From F23-D06 sp002392325 (GTDB lineage Bacteria > Bacteroidota > Bacteroidia > Bacteroidales > WCHB1-69), in contig CAMORT010000003.1 in NCBI GenBank assembly GCA_946624065.1, forward strand, positions 1 to 64,000: a DNA stretch of 64,000 nucleotides. Reading direction: 5' to 3'. A program made the position numbers and the translations under genes. Shown here in pieces: positions 1-8,620 of the stretch. Each line of letters opens with the position of its first letter. Within the stretch, counting starts at the first letter, position 1. The notes under the pieces are model-generated. The model ran no database searches and was not told the origin of the DNA. It worked only from the letters and a program-made list of their open reading frames with translations.

Positions 1-854
1 GTGTCGTATGTGTAAAACAATGATGATCCGAGGTCTTGGGTGGTGAGCGTCGGGTTTGAGGTGATGGCTTCCGTGAGTGTCTGGCCGTTGGCGACATTCA
101 CTTCCACTAATTTGAACACATAGCGGAATTGATTGCTTTTCAAACAGTTGGATATTACGCCAGTCCATCGGAAGGTGAGTTTTTGCTGGAGCGGTATTTG
201 AGCGTATTGGTTGCTCATACGGTTGTCGGACCCATAGTCAAAGAATTCGGAAGGATTGCTTTGGGGTGTGGGGTTGTTGAGGTTGGCGGCGCTTTGTCCG
301 ACTACAGGTGTGATGAACTCGGGGGCGGAACCCGAATAGCAGATGCTGAAAAAGCAGCATGCCTCTTCGCCTACTTTCTCTGGACTTTGAGTGGCCCCGC
401 CCGGTACCCATCTATATGGAGTGACGCAGATTTTGTAATTGCCCTCCGGCAAGGTGAGCGCCTCCTGCCAGTCAATGCCGTTCATCTCATATTGAACATT
501 GCTGAGCAAAGCATGATAGTCGGCGTTCGTCAAGTCCACGCTTTGACCATTCCCGATGGTCAGCGGATAGGGCGGCACTACCGTGGGCTTGGTGCTGAAC
601 GAGAAATTGTTCTCAGATGTTGAGAATTCGCAGCTTACGGTGATGCCAATGTAAATGTCTTGGCTGCTTCCAGAGAAATTGTTCATGGTTACCCTGAAAT
701 ACTTTGTGGGATCATCCATGTAACTCAGTCCCGTGGAAGGGAAAACACTGGTTTTGGGGATTACCAGGGTGTTGATGCTGTTTTGTGCAGAGCCCAAAAG
801 CAGTTGGGAAACCAGCATCAAGGTCAAAGCGAGGATGGAATATATTTTTCTCAT
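1..854 (-). CDS. Secreted surface protein, C-terminus beyond the window
   Basis: The minus frame is open from an ATG at 854 to the window edge (284 codons), so the C-terminus is missing. The protein begins with a signal peptide (MRKIYSILALTLMLVSQLLLGSAQ). Next come an immunoglobulin-like stretch and a segment reading LPEGNYKICVTPYRW, of the type seen in the TANFOR family of Bacteroidota surface proteins, then a part resembling fibronectin-like modules. It starts 12 bp after the stop of the outer-membrane protein gene upstream, so the two are probably one operon and may form a surface complex. The TANFOR resemblance is from memory of the family; no enzymatic motif is visible. Export is well supported, function is unknown. 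Confidence 0.75.
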   Translation of the reverse strand, partial: MRKIYSILALTLMLVSQLLLGSAQNSINTLVIPKTSVFPSTGLSYMDDPTKYFRVTMNNFSGSSQDIYIGITVSCEFSTSENNFSFSTKPTVVPPYPLTIGNGQSVDLTNADYHALLSNVQYEMNGIDWQEALTLPEGNYKICVTPYRWVPGGATQSPEKVGEEACCFFSICYSGSAPEFITPVVGQSAANLNNPTPQSNPSEFFDYGSDNRMSNQYAQIPLQQKLTFRWTGVISNCLKSNQFRYVFKLVEVNVANGQTLTEAITSNPTLTTQDLGSSLFYTYD

Positions 855-866
855 AATGGAAGGTTT

Positions 867-2753
867 TTATCTGGATTGTTGTGTGTTTTGTTTCATTATT
901 TTGGCGGCCTTCCGGTCGGCTTTGTTCTGGCGTTCCCCTTTGCTCTTTTTCTTGATGATTTTGGCGGCAAAAGAGTAGGTGTAGGATAAGGTGAACCGGC
1001 AGTCCAGGTCGGTGGCGATCCGCTGCCCGATAACAATGCGGTCGCTATAGTTGCTCAACGAGAAATACATGGATGCCGTGTGGTGCTTGCGGTAGTTGAA
1101 GTTTGTGCTCAAACTGTTGCTGAAGGAGATGTTGTTCTTGGCCCCTTCGTCTTGCATGATGTTGTAACCGGCTGATAAACAGTAATTCAGATTCCAGTTG
1201 GTCTTTTCAGTGGATATCAGGCGGTACCCGACAAAGGCACTCAGGGTGTTGGAGATATAATTGGAGTAGGTTGATCTCGATATAGAAAAGTCGTAGTTGC
1301 CGCCCACATTAAGCCGGATTTCCTGCAAATCAACGCTATAGCCAATGCCCGCCGTGATGGTGCGGGTGTCGATGTCAATCGTTGACAACTTGTTCAGATT
1401 GGCATTTTGGATGTAGTTGCCATTCAGGGAGATGGAATGGGTGTTCCCGCCTTTGTAAAAAGTGAACACTGGGGATATGGTGGCGGTATGCGTGATTTGG
1501 TCAATACGGATTGAGTCGGGAACCACGCAAGTGCCGTCAAATTCGTTCTGTTTGATGCCGTTGTAGGAAAGATTCAGGGAGAAATGGTCTGAGATGTTGT
1601 TGATCCAGTTCAAGGTGTAGGTGGCCACCTGGTTGGTGTACATCTGCTTCTTGTTGAGGTTGTCACGCTGGATGTATCCGATTAAAGTAAGGATAGACCG
1701 GTTTTTGAACATGTTGAAGTTGGTGTGCAACCCCAAACTGTGTGTGTTCTGGCTGAACGAGTTGGCACCCAGGGAGACATACTCGGGCTGGATGAAACGA
1801 TAGGTGACGCTTCCGTTAAAATGCTTGGTGAAAAAGTTCATGGCGGCGTCGCCGGCGAACCGCAGTTTGGTGTTGTTGCGCACACCGAGCAACCAGTCGG
1901 TCTTCTGCAGGATGTTTTGGTATTTGCCAAGGTTTTCGGTGGCGTATGGCGACAAAGAGTCGTGCAGGTTGGAAGTATATGCGCTTGCGCCCACATTGGC
2001 GGTGAAAGAAAACCAGTGCTTGATGGAAAACCTGCCCGATAGACCGAGTGTGATATTGTCCTTGGCTGGTATGGAGTCGCGCAGGAATTCGGGCAGCGAT
2101 TTCTCGATGTCTTTGGCTTTCAGGAAACTGATGTCAATGTAATTCTTGGCGTTGCCGATACCCAATTTCACACCGACGGCGTCACGGCGGTATTGGGGCA
2201 GATAGGAGGCGGGCGTGTTGAGTCCTAACAACGAGTCAGCAAGCTGTTGGAACGCCGTGCGGTCGTCATATCCCTTGATTCTCGTGGCTTGGCTGAGCAA
2301 TCCTCCGAAAGCGGCGGCGCGGAACAACTTGCCCTGATACTCCAATCCGGCACCCAAAAAGGAAAGTCCGGAGTAGGTGTAGTTGTTGAAGTGCATGCTG
2401 CTGTTGCCCAAATGGAAACGGAACCGCTTCCATGTCGGAGTGGCACCCAAACGGAAAGTGGGCAGCTGCGGGTAGTTAAACGAGGTAGTGTTGTTGACAA
2501 AATAAAAAGACAACGGCAGGTTGAAACTGTATATGTTGAGGTTTAAATTGGCAAAAATGGAACCGCTGAACGGAGTGGACCCCGGATAGTTGGAGTTGTA
2601 CGAAACACCCAAGGAGGTTCCTACATTGCCGGAAATGGACAGCGGATCCGAATTCTTGATCTGGTTGATACGCTGGCCGATTTGGGCGTTGGCTTGCCAA
2701 AAGCAGGCCATGCTTAATAAAATAAAAAGGAAGATACGGAATGGATGCAGCAT
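867..2753 (-). CDS. Predicted outer-membrane beta-barrel protein (about 628 aa)
   Basis: The start at 2753 gives a clean signal peptide (MLHPFRIFLFILLSMACFWQANAQ). Longer starts lie close to or upstream of the predicted -7 element at 2841-2848 and would put 36 polar residues before the signal. The mature protein is rich in alternating hydrophobic/polar strands with many Asn, Ser, Tyr and Phe, ends about 30 residues after its last strand in a Lys/Arg-rich tail (KKKSKGERQNKADRKAAK), and has no catalytic motif that I recognise. This composition fits a large beta-barrel. It is the first gene of a two-gene unit with the secreted protein at 1-854. Barrels paired with TANFOR-like surface proteins are common in T9SS-bearing Bacteroidota, but the specific role is unknown. 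Confidence 0.7.
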   Translation of the reverse strand: MLHPFRIFLFILLSMACFWQANAQIGQRINQIKNSDPLSISGNVGTSLGVSYNSNYPGSTPFSGSIFANLNLNIYSFNLPLSFYFVNNTTSFNYPQLPTFRLGATPTWKRFRFHLGNSSMHFNNYTYSGLSFLGAGLEYQGKLFRAAAFGGLLSQATRIKGYDDRTAFQQLADSLLGLNTPASYLPQYRRDAVGVKLGIGNAKNYIDISFLKAKDIEKSLPEFLRDSIPAKDNITLGLSGRFSIKHWFSFTANVGASAYTSNLHDSLSPYATENLGKYQNILQKTDWLLGVRNNTKLRFAGDAAMNFFTKHFNGSVTYRFIQPEYVSLGANSFSQNTHSLGLHTNFNMFKNRSILTLIGYIQRDNLNKKQMYTNQVATYTLNWINNISDHFSLNLSYNGIKQNEFDGTCVVPDSIRIDQITHTATISPVFTFYKGGNTHSISLNGNYIQNANLNKLSTIDIDTRTITAGIGYSVDLQEIRLNVGGNYDFSISRSTYSNYISNTLSAFVGYRLISTEKTNWNLNYCLSAGYNIMQDEGAKNNISFSNSLSTNFNYRKHHTASMYFSLSNYSDRIVIGQRIATDLDCRFTLSYTYSFAAKIIKKKSKGERQNKADRKAAKIMKQNTQQSR

Positions 2754-2840
2754 CTCCGTCGGGCTTGCAGGTGGGGCATTCCGCAGAATGTGTCTTGATG
2801 TGCCGGTTGAGTGTTTCATTTGTCCAATATTACAACATCG

Positions 2841-2848
2841 CAAAAGTA
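2841..2848 (-). promoter_or_regulatory. Bacteroidota -7 element for the outer-membrane protein operon
   Basis: On the minus strand this reads TACTTTTG, matching the TAnnTTTG -7 consensus of the Bacteroidota primary sigma factor. It predicts transcription starting near 2834, about 80 nt before the preferred start codon at 2753. Confidence 0.55.
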
Positions 2849-2999
2849 ACAATTTATACAATTATATATATAAGTAAAATTACTCATTTTGTAAAAAGTT
2901 ATGAACATTTTTAAATGTTGGTGGGGTAGGAATAGTCAATACATAATTATGATGTCTCGAAAAAAAATGATGGTTCGTGGTGTTGTTTTAAAGTTTTGT

Positions 3000-3007
3000 T
3001 ATCTTTG
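3000..3007 (+). promoter_or_regulatory. Bacteroidota -7 element upstream of the lipoprotein gene
   Basis: TATCTTTG lies 22 bp before the start codon at 3030, in an AT-rich stretch. No good -33 TTG at 19-21 bp spacing is visible, so this rests on the -7 element alone. Confidence 0.5.
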
Positions 3008-3029
3008 CCGTTTCAAAAAATGAACATAT

Positions 3030-3746
3030 ATGAAGAAGTGTTTTTCCTTTCTGATACTGATTTTTTCCATGTTGATCTTCGCAGCATGCAATACCGGTCC
3101 CGGCACCGGTGGCACAGCCACATTGGAGGGCGTTGTCATGATGGTGCAGCATCCTGACGATCATTTCAATCTGGAAACGGATACGGTTCCCGCAGCCAAG
3201 ACGGATGTCTTTCTGGTTTATGGGGACAACACCTTCTATGACGATGATGTGGAGGCCGACAATACCGGTCTGTATCGCTTCAAATACTTGCGCCCCGGCA
3301 CTTATACGGTGTATGCCTACACCACACGCCCCTCAGGCGAGCGCGTGGCCGAGACACAAACCGTGAATGTGGAGCGCGGCCAGGTGACCACAGTGCCCAC
3401 CATCTATGTGCACGAAGGCAAAGCTTACGGAAGATCCATTGTCAAAGGTACAGTCAATGCCACTTATATTGACAAGAACGGGGATGTGACTGCCACAGGC
3501 CCTGCATACGGTCACCGGATGTACATCCAGCGGGTAGGGGAACCCTTCCCCTTTGACGATGTGCGTGTCGGTATCAATGGCGTTTTCATGTTCCAGAAAA
3601 TCGACCCGGGCGATTATATCGTTTTCACGACTTCCATTTATGATGAGGATGAAATTCCGTACCTTATCCAACGAAGTGTGACGGTGACTTCCCCCGAAAC
3701 CATTGTTGAAATTGAAGAACCTTTCCAGGTTACGATAAAACCATAA
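3030..3746 (+). CDS. Lipoprotein with carboxypeptidase-regulatory-like beta-sandwich domains
   Basis: The 238-residue product has a lipoprotein signal peptide with lipobox IFAAC, so Cys20 is the likely lipidated residue. The mature part has two repeats of the kind found in carboxypeptidase regulatory-like/SpaA-type domains: a strand with GVV, then GLYRFKYLRPGTYTVYAYT (about residues 85-105) and GVFMFQKIDPGDYIVFTTS (about 185-205). Such domains are structural; no enzyme site is visible. The gene is followed after 9 bp by a small secreted protein gene and then the VTC gene, so it may be the first gene of that operon. Its location is probably the periplasm-facing or outer-membrane surface; the role is unknown. 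Confidence 0.75.
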   Translation: MKKCFSFLILIFSMLIFAACNTGPGTGGTATLEGVVMMVQHPDDHFNLETDTVPAAKTDVFLVYGDNTFYDDDVEADNTGLYRFKYLRPGTYTVYAYTTRPSGERVAETQTVNVERGQVTTVPTIYVHEGKAYGRSIVKGTVNATYIDKNGDVTATGPAYGHRMYIQRVGEPFPFDDVRVGINGVFMFQKIDPGDYIVFTTSIYDEDEIPYLIQRSVTVTSPETIVEIEEPFQVTIKP

Positions 3747-3755
3747 TTTTTTAGC

Positions 3756-4160
3756 ATGAAAAAGATTCTAGCAATCCTGATAATTTGTGTGATAGGTGTT
3801 TCCTGCTATGCGCAAAGTTCCTCAAAACGCGACTCCCGCAAGAATCTCGTCGTAAAGGAATGGAATCGCGGCGACGGCGGAAAGGGCGCCCGTTTTCTTG
3901 ATCATGTGACCAAGTACAACGCTGACGGGCGCAAGTGCGAGGACATTGAATACACCTCCTCCGGTACCATAAAGGCCCGCTGCACCTACGAGTATGACGC
4001 CAACGGCAAGGTGTCGCGCGAGGTGGTTTACAATGACCACAACAAGGCCGTCCGCATCCGCAAATTCGAGTACAACGCCGACGGCACCAAGAAAAAACAG
4101 TACAACTACGCACCTAACGGCAAACTGCAGTCTGTAAAGGAATTCGAATATGTTAGATGA
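3756..4160 (+). CDS. Small secreted protein with YxYDxxGK-type repeats
   Basis: The product has 134 residues: a signal peptide (MKKILAILIICVIGVSCYAQ), then at least three repeats of about 20 residues of the form YxYDANGKVSRE / FEYNADGTKKKQ / YNYAPNGKLQSV. This pattern recalls the YD or toxin_MORN-like repeats of secreted Bacteroidota proteins. The signal also contains a Cys (VSCYA), so a lipoprotein reading is possible but the box is weak. The stop overlaps the start of the VTC-domain gene by 11 bp, which suggests translational coupling. No function can be given; a surface or periplasmic partner of the polyphosphate-type cluster is only a contextual guess. Confidence 0.7.
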   Translation: MKKILAILIICVIGVSCYAQSSSKRDSRKNLVVKEWNRGDGGKGARFLDHVTKYNADGRKCEDIEYTSSGTIKARCTYEYDANGKVSREVVYNDHNKAVRIRKFEYNADGTKKKQYNYAPNGKLQSVKEFEYVR

Positions 4161-4941
4161 GGTGCTTTGCGATATGGCCCCAATCTCGCTGGAAGAGATG
4201 AGCACGGTGAAACTGATGAATCGGACGGACACCAAGTATCTGCTTAACCGTCAGATGCTTGCGGATATTGCCCGACATTGGTCTCCGCTGTTCTTTGTCC
4301 AGGATATTGCGGGCAAGCGCACCGCCTCCTACAAAACCCTCTATTTCGACACTCCCGACGCGCTGACCTATACCGTACACCACAACCGCCACCTTCACCG
4401 CCAGAAAATCCGCCAGCGTGAGTATGTGGATACAGGCACCCTCTTCTGCGAGGTGAAAAACAAAGTGAATACCGGCCGAACCAAGAAGAAACGGATGGAA
4501 ATCCCTGCCTCCGAGTGGGGCAAACTCTATGAGATGCCAGAGATGAAACAATTTCTGAAAGAAAAAGTGTGGATTACCCAAGAACCGCTGCTCCCCAGAC
4601 TCCAGAACCAGTTTCAGCGCATTACGCTGGTCAATAAGGCAAAGACCGAGCGCATTACCATCGATAGCGGTATCCGTTTCCACAATCAGTTAAACAACTG
4701 TGTGGCAGATGTTTCCGATTTGGTGATTGTGGAGGTGAAACAGGATGGTAACCAGCCCTCCGACTTCAAAAAACTGCTGCTCGACGCGCGGGTGCCCCAA
4801 AAACGGCTCAGCAAATACTGCCTCGGCATGCTCCTTACGGACGAACACATCAAATACAACCGCTTCAAGGAGAAAATCCGCTATGTCAGCAAACTTATCA
4901 ACCGGGAACTCACTATCGCTGCTATGAACTTTGAACTTTGA
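4150..4941 (+). CDS. VTC-domain protein, predicted polyphosphate polymerase
   Basis: This 263-residue protein matches the VTC domain, the catalytic domain of yeast Vtc4 that makes polyphosphate from ATP. The visible motifs are the basic and acidic residues lining the triphosphate tunnel: NRTDTKYLL near the start (about 26-34), TASYKTLYFDTP, HRQKIRQREY, FCEVKNK followed by GRTKKKRMEIP, and LVIVEVKQDG near 195. No membrane helix or signal is seen, so it is cytoplasmic. The next gene encodes a DUF4956 membrane protein, the usual partner of VTC domains in bacteria. The start overlaps the preceding reading frame by 11 bp. Family assignment is strong; polymerase activity is inferred from it. Confidence 0.85.
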   Translation: MLDEVLCDMAPISLEEMSTVKLMNRTDTKYLLNRQMLADIARHWSPLFFVQDIAGKRTASYKTLYFDTPDALTYTVHHNRHLHRQKIRQREYVDTGTLFCEVKNKVNTGRTKKKRMEIPASEWGKLYEMPEMKQFLKEKVWITQEPLLPRLQNQFQRITLVNKAKTERITIDSGIRFHNQLNNCVADVSDLVIVEVKQDGNQPSDFKKLLLDARVPQKRLSKYCLGMLLTDEHIKYNRFKEKIRYVSKLINRELTIAAMNFEL

Positions 4942-5047
4942 CTATGAACCATCCACTCATACTCTATTACTCCTCTTTTCCTCTCTTCCTCTTTTCCTCT
5001 TTTCCCCATTTATCCTTTAAACTTTAAATTTGTAACCTTCAACTGAT
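4942..5047. repeat. Pyrimidine-rich low-complexity intergenic stretch
   Basis: The gap between the VTC and DUF4956 genes contains a run of CTCTTTTCCT-like units followed by TTTAAACTTTAAATTTGTAACCTT. No gene or terminator is visible. It has the same low-complexity style as other gaps in the window but a different unit. Confidence 0.5.
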
Positions 5048-5779
5048 ATGACCCAATCCTCATTCCCCGATTATGATCCTGAAATCATGCGCGAATTCGG
5101 CATGGAAACCGTTGACGGCGCAGGACAATTGTTTGGCATACCGCTTTTTGACGGCCCTTCCCTGTGGCACATGCTGTTCCGCTTTGCCATCAATCTGGTC
5201 TTCTGCTGGCTGATTATTGGTTTGTTTTATTACAAAAGAAGCAAACGCCGTGATTATTATTTCACCTTCATGATGTTCAGCATCACCATTTTCTTCCTCA
5301 TCTTCCTGATGGACAATGTGAAGGTGCAAATCGGCTTCGCCTTGGGATTGTTTGCCATTTTCGGCATGATACGATATCGGACCGAATCCATTCCTATACG
5401 CGAGATGACCTATCTGTTTGTGGTTATTGGATTGTCGGTCATTAATGGCTTAGCCATGACCGTGAGTTATACCGAACTTTGTATAACCAACATTCTTGTT
5501 TTGGTGGCGGTTTGGATTTTTGAGCGCGCCAAGTGGAAACACAGAGTGGAAACGAAGATTATCCTGTATGAGAAAATAGAGCTGATAAAAGCCGGCCGTG
5601 AGCGGGAGCTGATAGCCGATCTGAAAGAACGCACCGGATTGGATATCCTGAATGTGGAAGTCGGCCATATCAATTTTCTGAAGGATACCGCTTATGTGAA
5701 AGTGAGTTACAAACCGACCCAAGCGGAATACAGTACTATCAACAATCTGACGAAAGTGAGGTCGGACAAGTTTTTTTAG
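5048..5779 (+). CDS. DUF4956 family membrane protein
   Basis: The 243-residue protein has about four hydrophobic segments between residues 40 and 165 (for example INLVFCWLIIGLFYY, FTFMMFSITIFFLIFLMD, IGFALGLFAIFGMIRY, ITNILVLVAVWIF), then a soluble C-terminal domain of about 80 residues. The segment FGMIRYRTESIPIREMTYLFVVI is characteristic of DUF4956. In Bacteroidota this family sits next to VTC-domain proteins, as here, and often near CotH-like proteins, which are absent here. A role in anchoring or guiding the polyphosphate-type polymerase at the inner membrane is an inference from this pairing. Confidence 0.85.
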   Translation: MTQSSFPDYDPEIMREFGMETVDGAGQLFGIPLFDGPSLWHMLFRFAINLVFCWLIIGLFYYKRSKRRDYYFTFMMFSITIFFLIFLMDNVKVQIGFALGLFAIFGMIRYRTESIPIREMTYLFVVIGLSVINGLAMTVSYTELCITNILVLVAVWIFERAKWKHRVETKIILYEKIELIKAGRERELIADLKERTGLDILNVEVGHINFLKDTAYVKVSYKPTQAEYSTINNLTKVRSDKFF

Positions 5780-5855
5780 ACGTGAGGCTTGAGATGTGAG
5801 ATGTGAGAGATGAGACGAGAGACTTGAGACGTGAGAGATGAGACGAGAGATGTGA
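5780..5855. repeat. Degenerate GAGACTTGAGA-type tandem repeat, copy A
   Basis: The 107-bp gap before the DUF2490 gene is largely imperfect 7-10 nt units such as GAGATGTGA, GAGACGA and GAGACTTGA. The complementary unit (TCTCAAGTC) fills gaps near 22366, 35676, 48630 and 54485. No hairpin or coding potential is evident. Confidence 0.75.
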
Positions 5856-5886
5856 ATTTTTAATACATGTTCCCTAATCCAAAAAA

Positions 5887-6561
5887 ATGATAAGAATTTC
5901 CAAAATCCTGATATTCGCGATCGTGCTGCTCCTCTCGGGGCGGGTGGTGGCGCAGTCTTTCGAGACCGGCGGATTGTTGGGAGCGGAGTATGAGATGAAG
6001 ATCTTGAAGGGGTGGCACTGGGGTGCGGAGGCGGAATTCCGTTTTGATGAGAATTTCACCCATTTCAACCGCTTCAAGGTGGCGGTGGGGACGGATTATA
6101 CCTTTTGGAAAAAACGCATCAAGATCGGGGTGGGGTATGGTTATCTGAATTATCATAAAGACGATTTTTTTGAAAGCCGGCACCGTATCACGGGGTCGCT
6201 GACGCTTGCGGAGAAGTTCGGCAACTGGAAACTGTCGTACCGTGCTGCGTTCCAGAGCACCTTCCGTGACAACCGCCGAGGCGATTACACCTTCAATCCC
6301 AAGACATACATGCGCAACCGCCTGGCGGTCAGTTACAAGATACCGGGCAAGCCGCTGAAACTTCACGCGTCCGAGGAATTCTGGTGGCGGCTATATCATC
6401 CAGAGCACAACATTATAGACGAATTGCGCACGGTTGTGGGGGTGGAATACGCCATCAACAAACGAAACACACTGGACTTCTTCCTGCGTTCCAACAACGA
6501 GGTTCAGGTGTCAAATCCGAAACACATATTTTATATAGGTGTCTGTTATGGGTTTGAGTAG
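5887..6561 (+). CDS. DUF2490 family outer-membrane protein
   Basis: The 224-residue product has a signal peptide (MIRISKILIFAIVLLLSGRVVAQ) and a mature part of alternating amphipathic strands (EAEFRFDENFTHFNRFKVAVGTDYTF, LDFFLRSNNEVQVSNPKH) ending in an aromatic strand, as for small beta-barrels. It fits DUF2490, whose members in Bacteroidota often travel with VTC and DUF4956 genes, as here. It would sit in the outer membrane. The ligand or cargo is unknown; a link with polyphosphate or phosphate metabolism is only contextual. It is the last gene before the ribosomal protein block. Confidence 0.8.
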   Translation: MIRISKILIFAIVLLLSGRVVAQSFETGGLLGAEYEMKILKGWHWGAEAEFRFDENFTHFNRFKVAVGTDYTFWKKRIKIGVGYGYLNYHKDDFFESRHRITGSLTLAEKFGNWKLSYRAAFQSTFRDNRRGDYTFNPKTYMRNRLAVSYKIPGKPLKLHASEEFWWRLYHPEHNIIDELRTVVGVEYAINKRNTLDFFLRSNNEVQVSNPKHIFYIGVCYGFE

Positions 6562-6585
6562 TTGAAAAAAAATATTTATAAACAA

Positions 6586-6615
6586 TTGATTGTATAATTT
6601 TTTTTTCTATTTTTG
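6586..6615 (+). promoter_or_regulatory. Promoter of the ribosomal protein block
   Basis: TTG at 6586-6588 and TATTTTTG at 6608-6615 are spaced 19 bp apart, matching the Bacteroidota TTTG-N19-21-TAnnTTTG promoter. A leader of about 90 nt follows before rplV. A strong own promoter here supports the view that the block really begins at rplV. Confidence 0.7.
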
Positions 6616-6711
6616 CCGCCCGATTGAAAGGAAAAGGCGAAGAGGGGTTGTATCGGTATTTAATAAATTGATTTTCAGATATTTACAATAAAATAAAGAT
6701 AAAATAACGAA

Positions 6712-7146
6712 ATGAGTGCAAGCAAGAAATTAGCAGCAGATGCGCGAAAAGAAGCGAAAAAGACGACTTACATGGCCCGATTAGTGGATAATCCGACCTC
6801 CCCGCGCAAGACCAGAATTATGGCAAACGTGATCCGTGGAAAAAATGTGGATTACGCCATGAATGTATTGAAATACAGCCATAAAGAATCAGCAGAGAAA
6901 TTATTGAAACTTTTGAAGTCCGCCGTTGCCAACTGGCAAGTGAAGAATGAAGGTGCCAGACTGGAGAATGCGGATTTGTATGTGAAGACCATCATGGTGG
7001 ATGGCGGCCGTATGCTGAAACGTATCCGCACCGCTCCCCAGGGTCGTGCCAACCGCATCAGAAAACGCTCCAACCACGTTACGCTGGTGATTGCCGACAG
7101 AAATACGGAAAAAGCAAATACAGAAAATATAACAACTGAAGAATAA
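6712..7146 (+). CDS. rplV: Ribosomal protein uL22
   Basis: uL22 binds 23S rRNA and lines the exit tunnel of the large subunit. The 144-residue protein has the family core LVDNPTSPRKTRIMANVIRGKNV (about 23-45) and the C-terminal tunnel loop with MVDGGRMLKRIRTAPQGRANRIRKRSNHVTLVI (about 93-125), plus an N-terminal extension typical of Bacteroidota and an acidic C-terminal tail. Unusually, it is the first gene of its transcription unit: rpsS, rplB and the other upstream S10-operon genes are absent, and a DUF2490 gene is the neighbour. Confidence 0.97.
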   Translation: MSASKKLAADARKEAKKTTYMARLVDNPTSPRKTRIMANVIRGKNVDYAMNVLKYSHKESAEKLLKLLKSAVANWQVKNEGARLENADLYVKTIMVDGGRMLKRIRTAPQGRANRIRKRSNHVTLVIADRNTEKANTENITTEE

Positions 7147-7163
7147 ATAATAATTAATTAAGT

Positions 7164-7913
7164 ATGGGTCAGAAAGTAAATCCGGTAGGCTTACGCCTTG
7201 GTATAGTAAGAGGCTGGGATTCTAATTGGTACGGCGGCAAAAATTTCGCCGGTAAGATCGTCGAAGATGACAAGATTAGAAAGTATCTGAACGCTAAGTT
7301 CTCCAAAGCCGGTATCTCAAAAATTTACATTGAAAGAACTTTGAAACTGGTCACCGTGACCATCAGCACCGCACGTCCGGGTCTCATTATCGGCAAGGGC
7401 GGTCAGGAAGTTGACAAAGTGAAAGAAGAATTGAAAGTCATCACCAACAAGGAGATTCAAATCAACATCGTTGAGGTGAAACGTCCGGATCTGGACGCTC
7501 AGTTGGTGGCACAGAACATCGCCAAGCAGATTGAGGGTCGTGTGGCATACAAGAAAGCCATCAAGACCGCAGTCGCTTCCACCATGCGCGCGAATGCGGA
7601 AGGTATCAAAGTTACCGCCGCTGGCCGTCTGGGTGGCGCCGAAATGGCTCGTTCCGAGCATTTCAAAGAGGGTCGTATCCCGTTGCACACCTTGAGAGCG
7701 GACATCGACTACGCTCCGGTTGAGGCACACACCACTTACGGTTGCATCGGCATCAAGGTTTGGATCTGCCGCGGCATCGTTTATGGCAAGCGCGACCTCT
7801 TCGCCCAAAATGTGGACAGCAAGGATGCCAAGGGCTCTGCCAAACGTCCGTTCCGCGGACCCCGCAAGGGTGGCAACGGTCCCCGCACCAGCAACAGAAA
7901 CATGAATAAGTAA
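7164..7913 (+). CDS. rpsC: Ribosomal protein uS3
   Basis: uS3 sits at the mRNA entry of the small subunit. The 249 residues include the opening MGQKVNPVGLRLGIVRGWDS, the KH domain with ISTARPGLIIGKGGQEVDKVKEEL (about 71-94), and the C-terminal domain with GRLGGAEMARSEHFKEGRIPLHTLRADIDYA (about 155-185). A glycine- and basic-rich tail ends the protein. It starts 17 bp after rplV in the conserved order rplV-rpsC-rplP. Confidence 0.97.
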   Translation: MGQKVNPVGLRLGIVRGWDSNWYGGKNFAGKIVEDDKIRKYLNAKFSKAGISKIYIERTLKLVTVTISTARPGLIIGKGGQEVDKVKEELKVITNKEIQINIVEVKRPDLDAQLVAQNIAKQIEGRVAYKKAIKTAVASTMRANAEGIKVTAAGRLGGAEMARSEHFKEGRIPLHTLRADIDYAPVEAHTTYGCIGIKVWICRGIVYGKRDLFAQNVDSKDAKGSAKRPFRGPRKGGNGPRTSNRNMNK

Positions 7914-7968
7914 CACGACCGACGCAAAGATGCCGGTTTATCAATAATAATTAAAAACATTAAAAGCA

Positions 7969-8394
7969 ATGTTACAACCTAAAAAAGTAAGATACAGAAG
8001 GCCGCAGAAAGGCAGAATGAAAGCCATCACCAAACGTGGTGCTGAGATCTCATTCGGTTCTTTCGCATTGAAAACACTGGACGAATTTTGGATCAGTGCC
8101 CGCCAGATTGAGGCTGCCCGTCAGGCTATCACCCGTGAGATGAAGCGTCAAGGTCAGCTGTGGATTCGCATTTTCCCGGATCGCCCCGTTACCGCTAAGG
8201 GTTTGGGTGTTCGTATGGGTAAAGGTAAAGGTACTCCTGAGTCTTGGGCCGCACGCGTGAGCCCGGGCCGTATCCTCTTCGAGGCCGACGGCATCCCGAT
8301 GGAAGTCGCCAAGGAAGCTATGAGACTTGGAGCCCAGAAACTGCCCGTTCATACCAAATTCATCGTTAGAAGAGATTATTCACCAGAAATTTAA
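7969..8394 (+). CDS. rplP: Ribosomal protein uL16
   Basis: uL16 contacts the A-site tRNA elbow in the large subunit. The 141-residue protein starts MLQPKKVRYRRPQKGRMK and carries the family segments RIFPDRPVTAKGLGVRMGKGKGTPESWAARV (about 66-96) and AMRLGAQKLPVHTKFIVRRD near the end. Length and start are standard. It follows rpsC after a 55-bp gap with no separate promoter seen. Confidence 0.97.
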   Translation: MLQPKKVRYRRPQKGRMKAITKRGAEISFGSFALKTLDEFWISARQIEAARQAITREMKRQGQLWIRIFPDRPVTAKGLGVRMGKGKGTPESWAARVSPGRILFEADGIPMEVAKEAMRLGAQKLPVHTKFIVRRDYSPEI

Positions 8395-8405
8395 TACGAG
8401 GCGAT

Positions 8406-8606
8406 ATGAAACAGAAAGTTATTAACGAGCTTACGACTCCGGAAGTGAAAGAGAGACTGGATGTGGAAAAAGACAACCTGGTCAAGATGAGACTCAACCA
8501 CGCCATCTCCCCGTTGGAAAACCCCCAACTGATTAAAGAGCAACGCAGAACAATCGCAAGACTGTACACCGAGTTGCGCAAACGCGAATTAAACGATAAC
8601 AAATAA
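8406..8606 (+). CDS. rpmC: Ribosomal protein uL29
   Basis: A 66-residue helical hairpin protein of the large subunit near the tunnel exit, where it helps dock trigger factor and SRP. The family pattern is visible as LVKMRLNHAISPLENPQLIKEQRRTIARLYTELRKRE. Position between rplP and rpsQ is canonical. Confidence 0.95.
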   Translation: MKQKVINELTTPEVKERLDVEKDNLVKMRLNHAISPLENPQLIKEQRRTIARLYTELRKRELNDNK

Positions 8607-8620
8607 TCCACCTGACAAGT

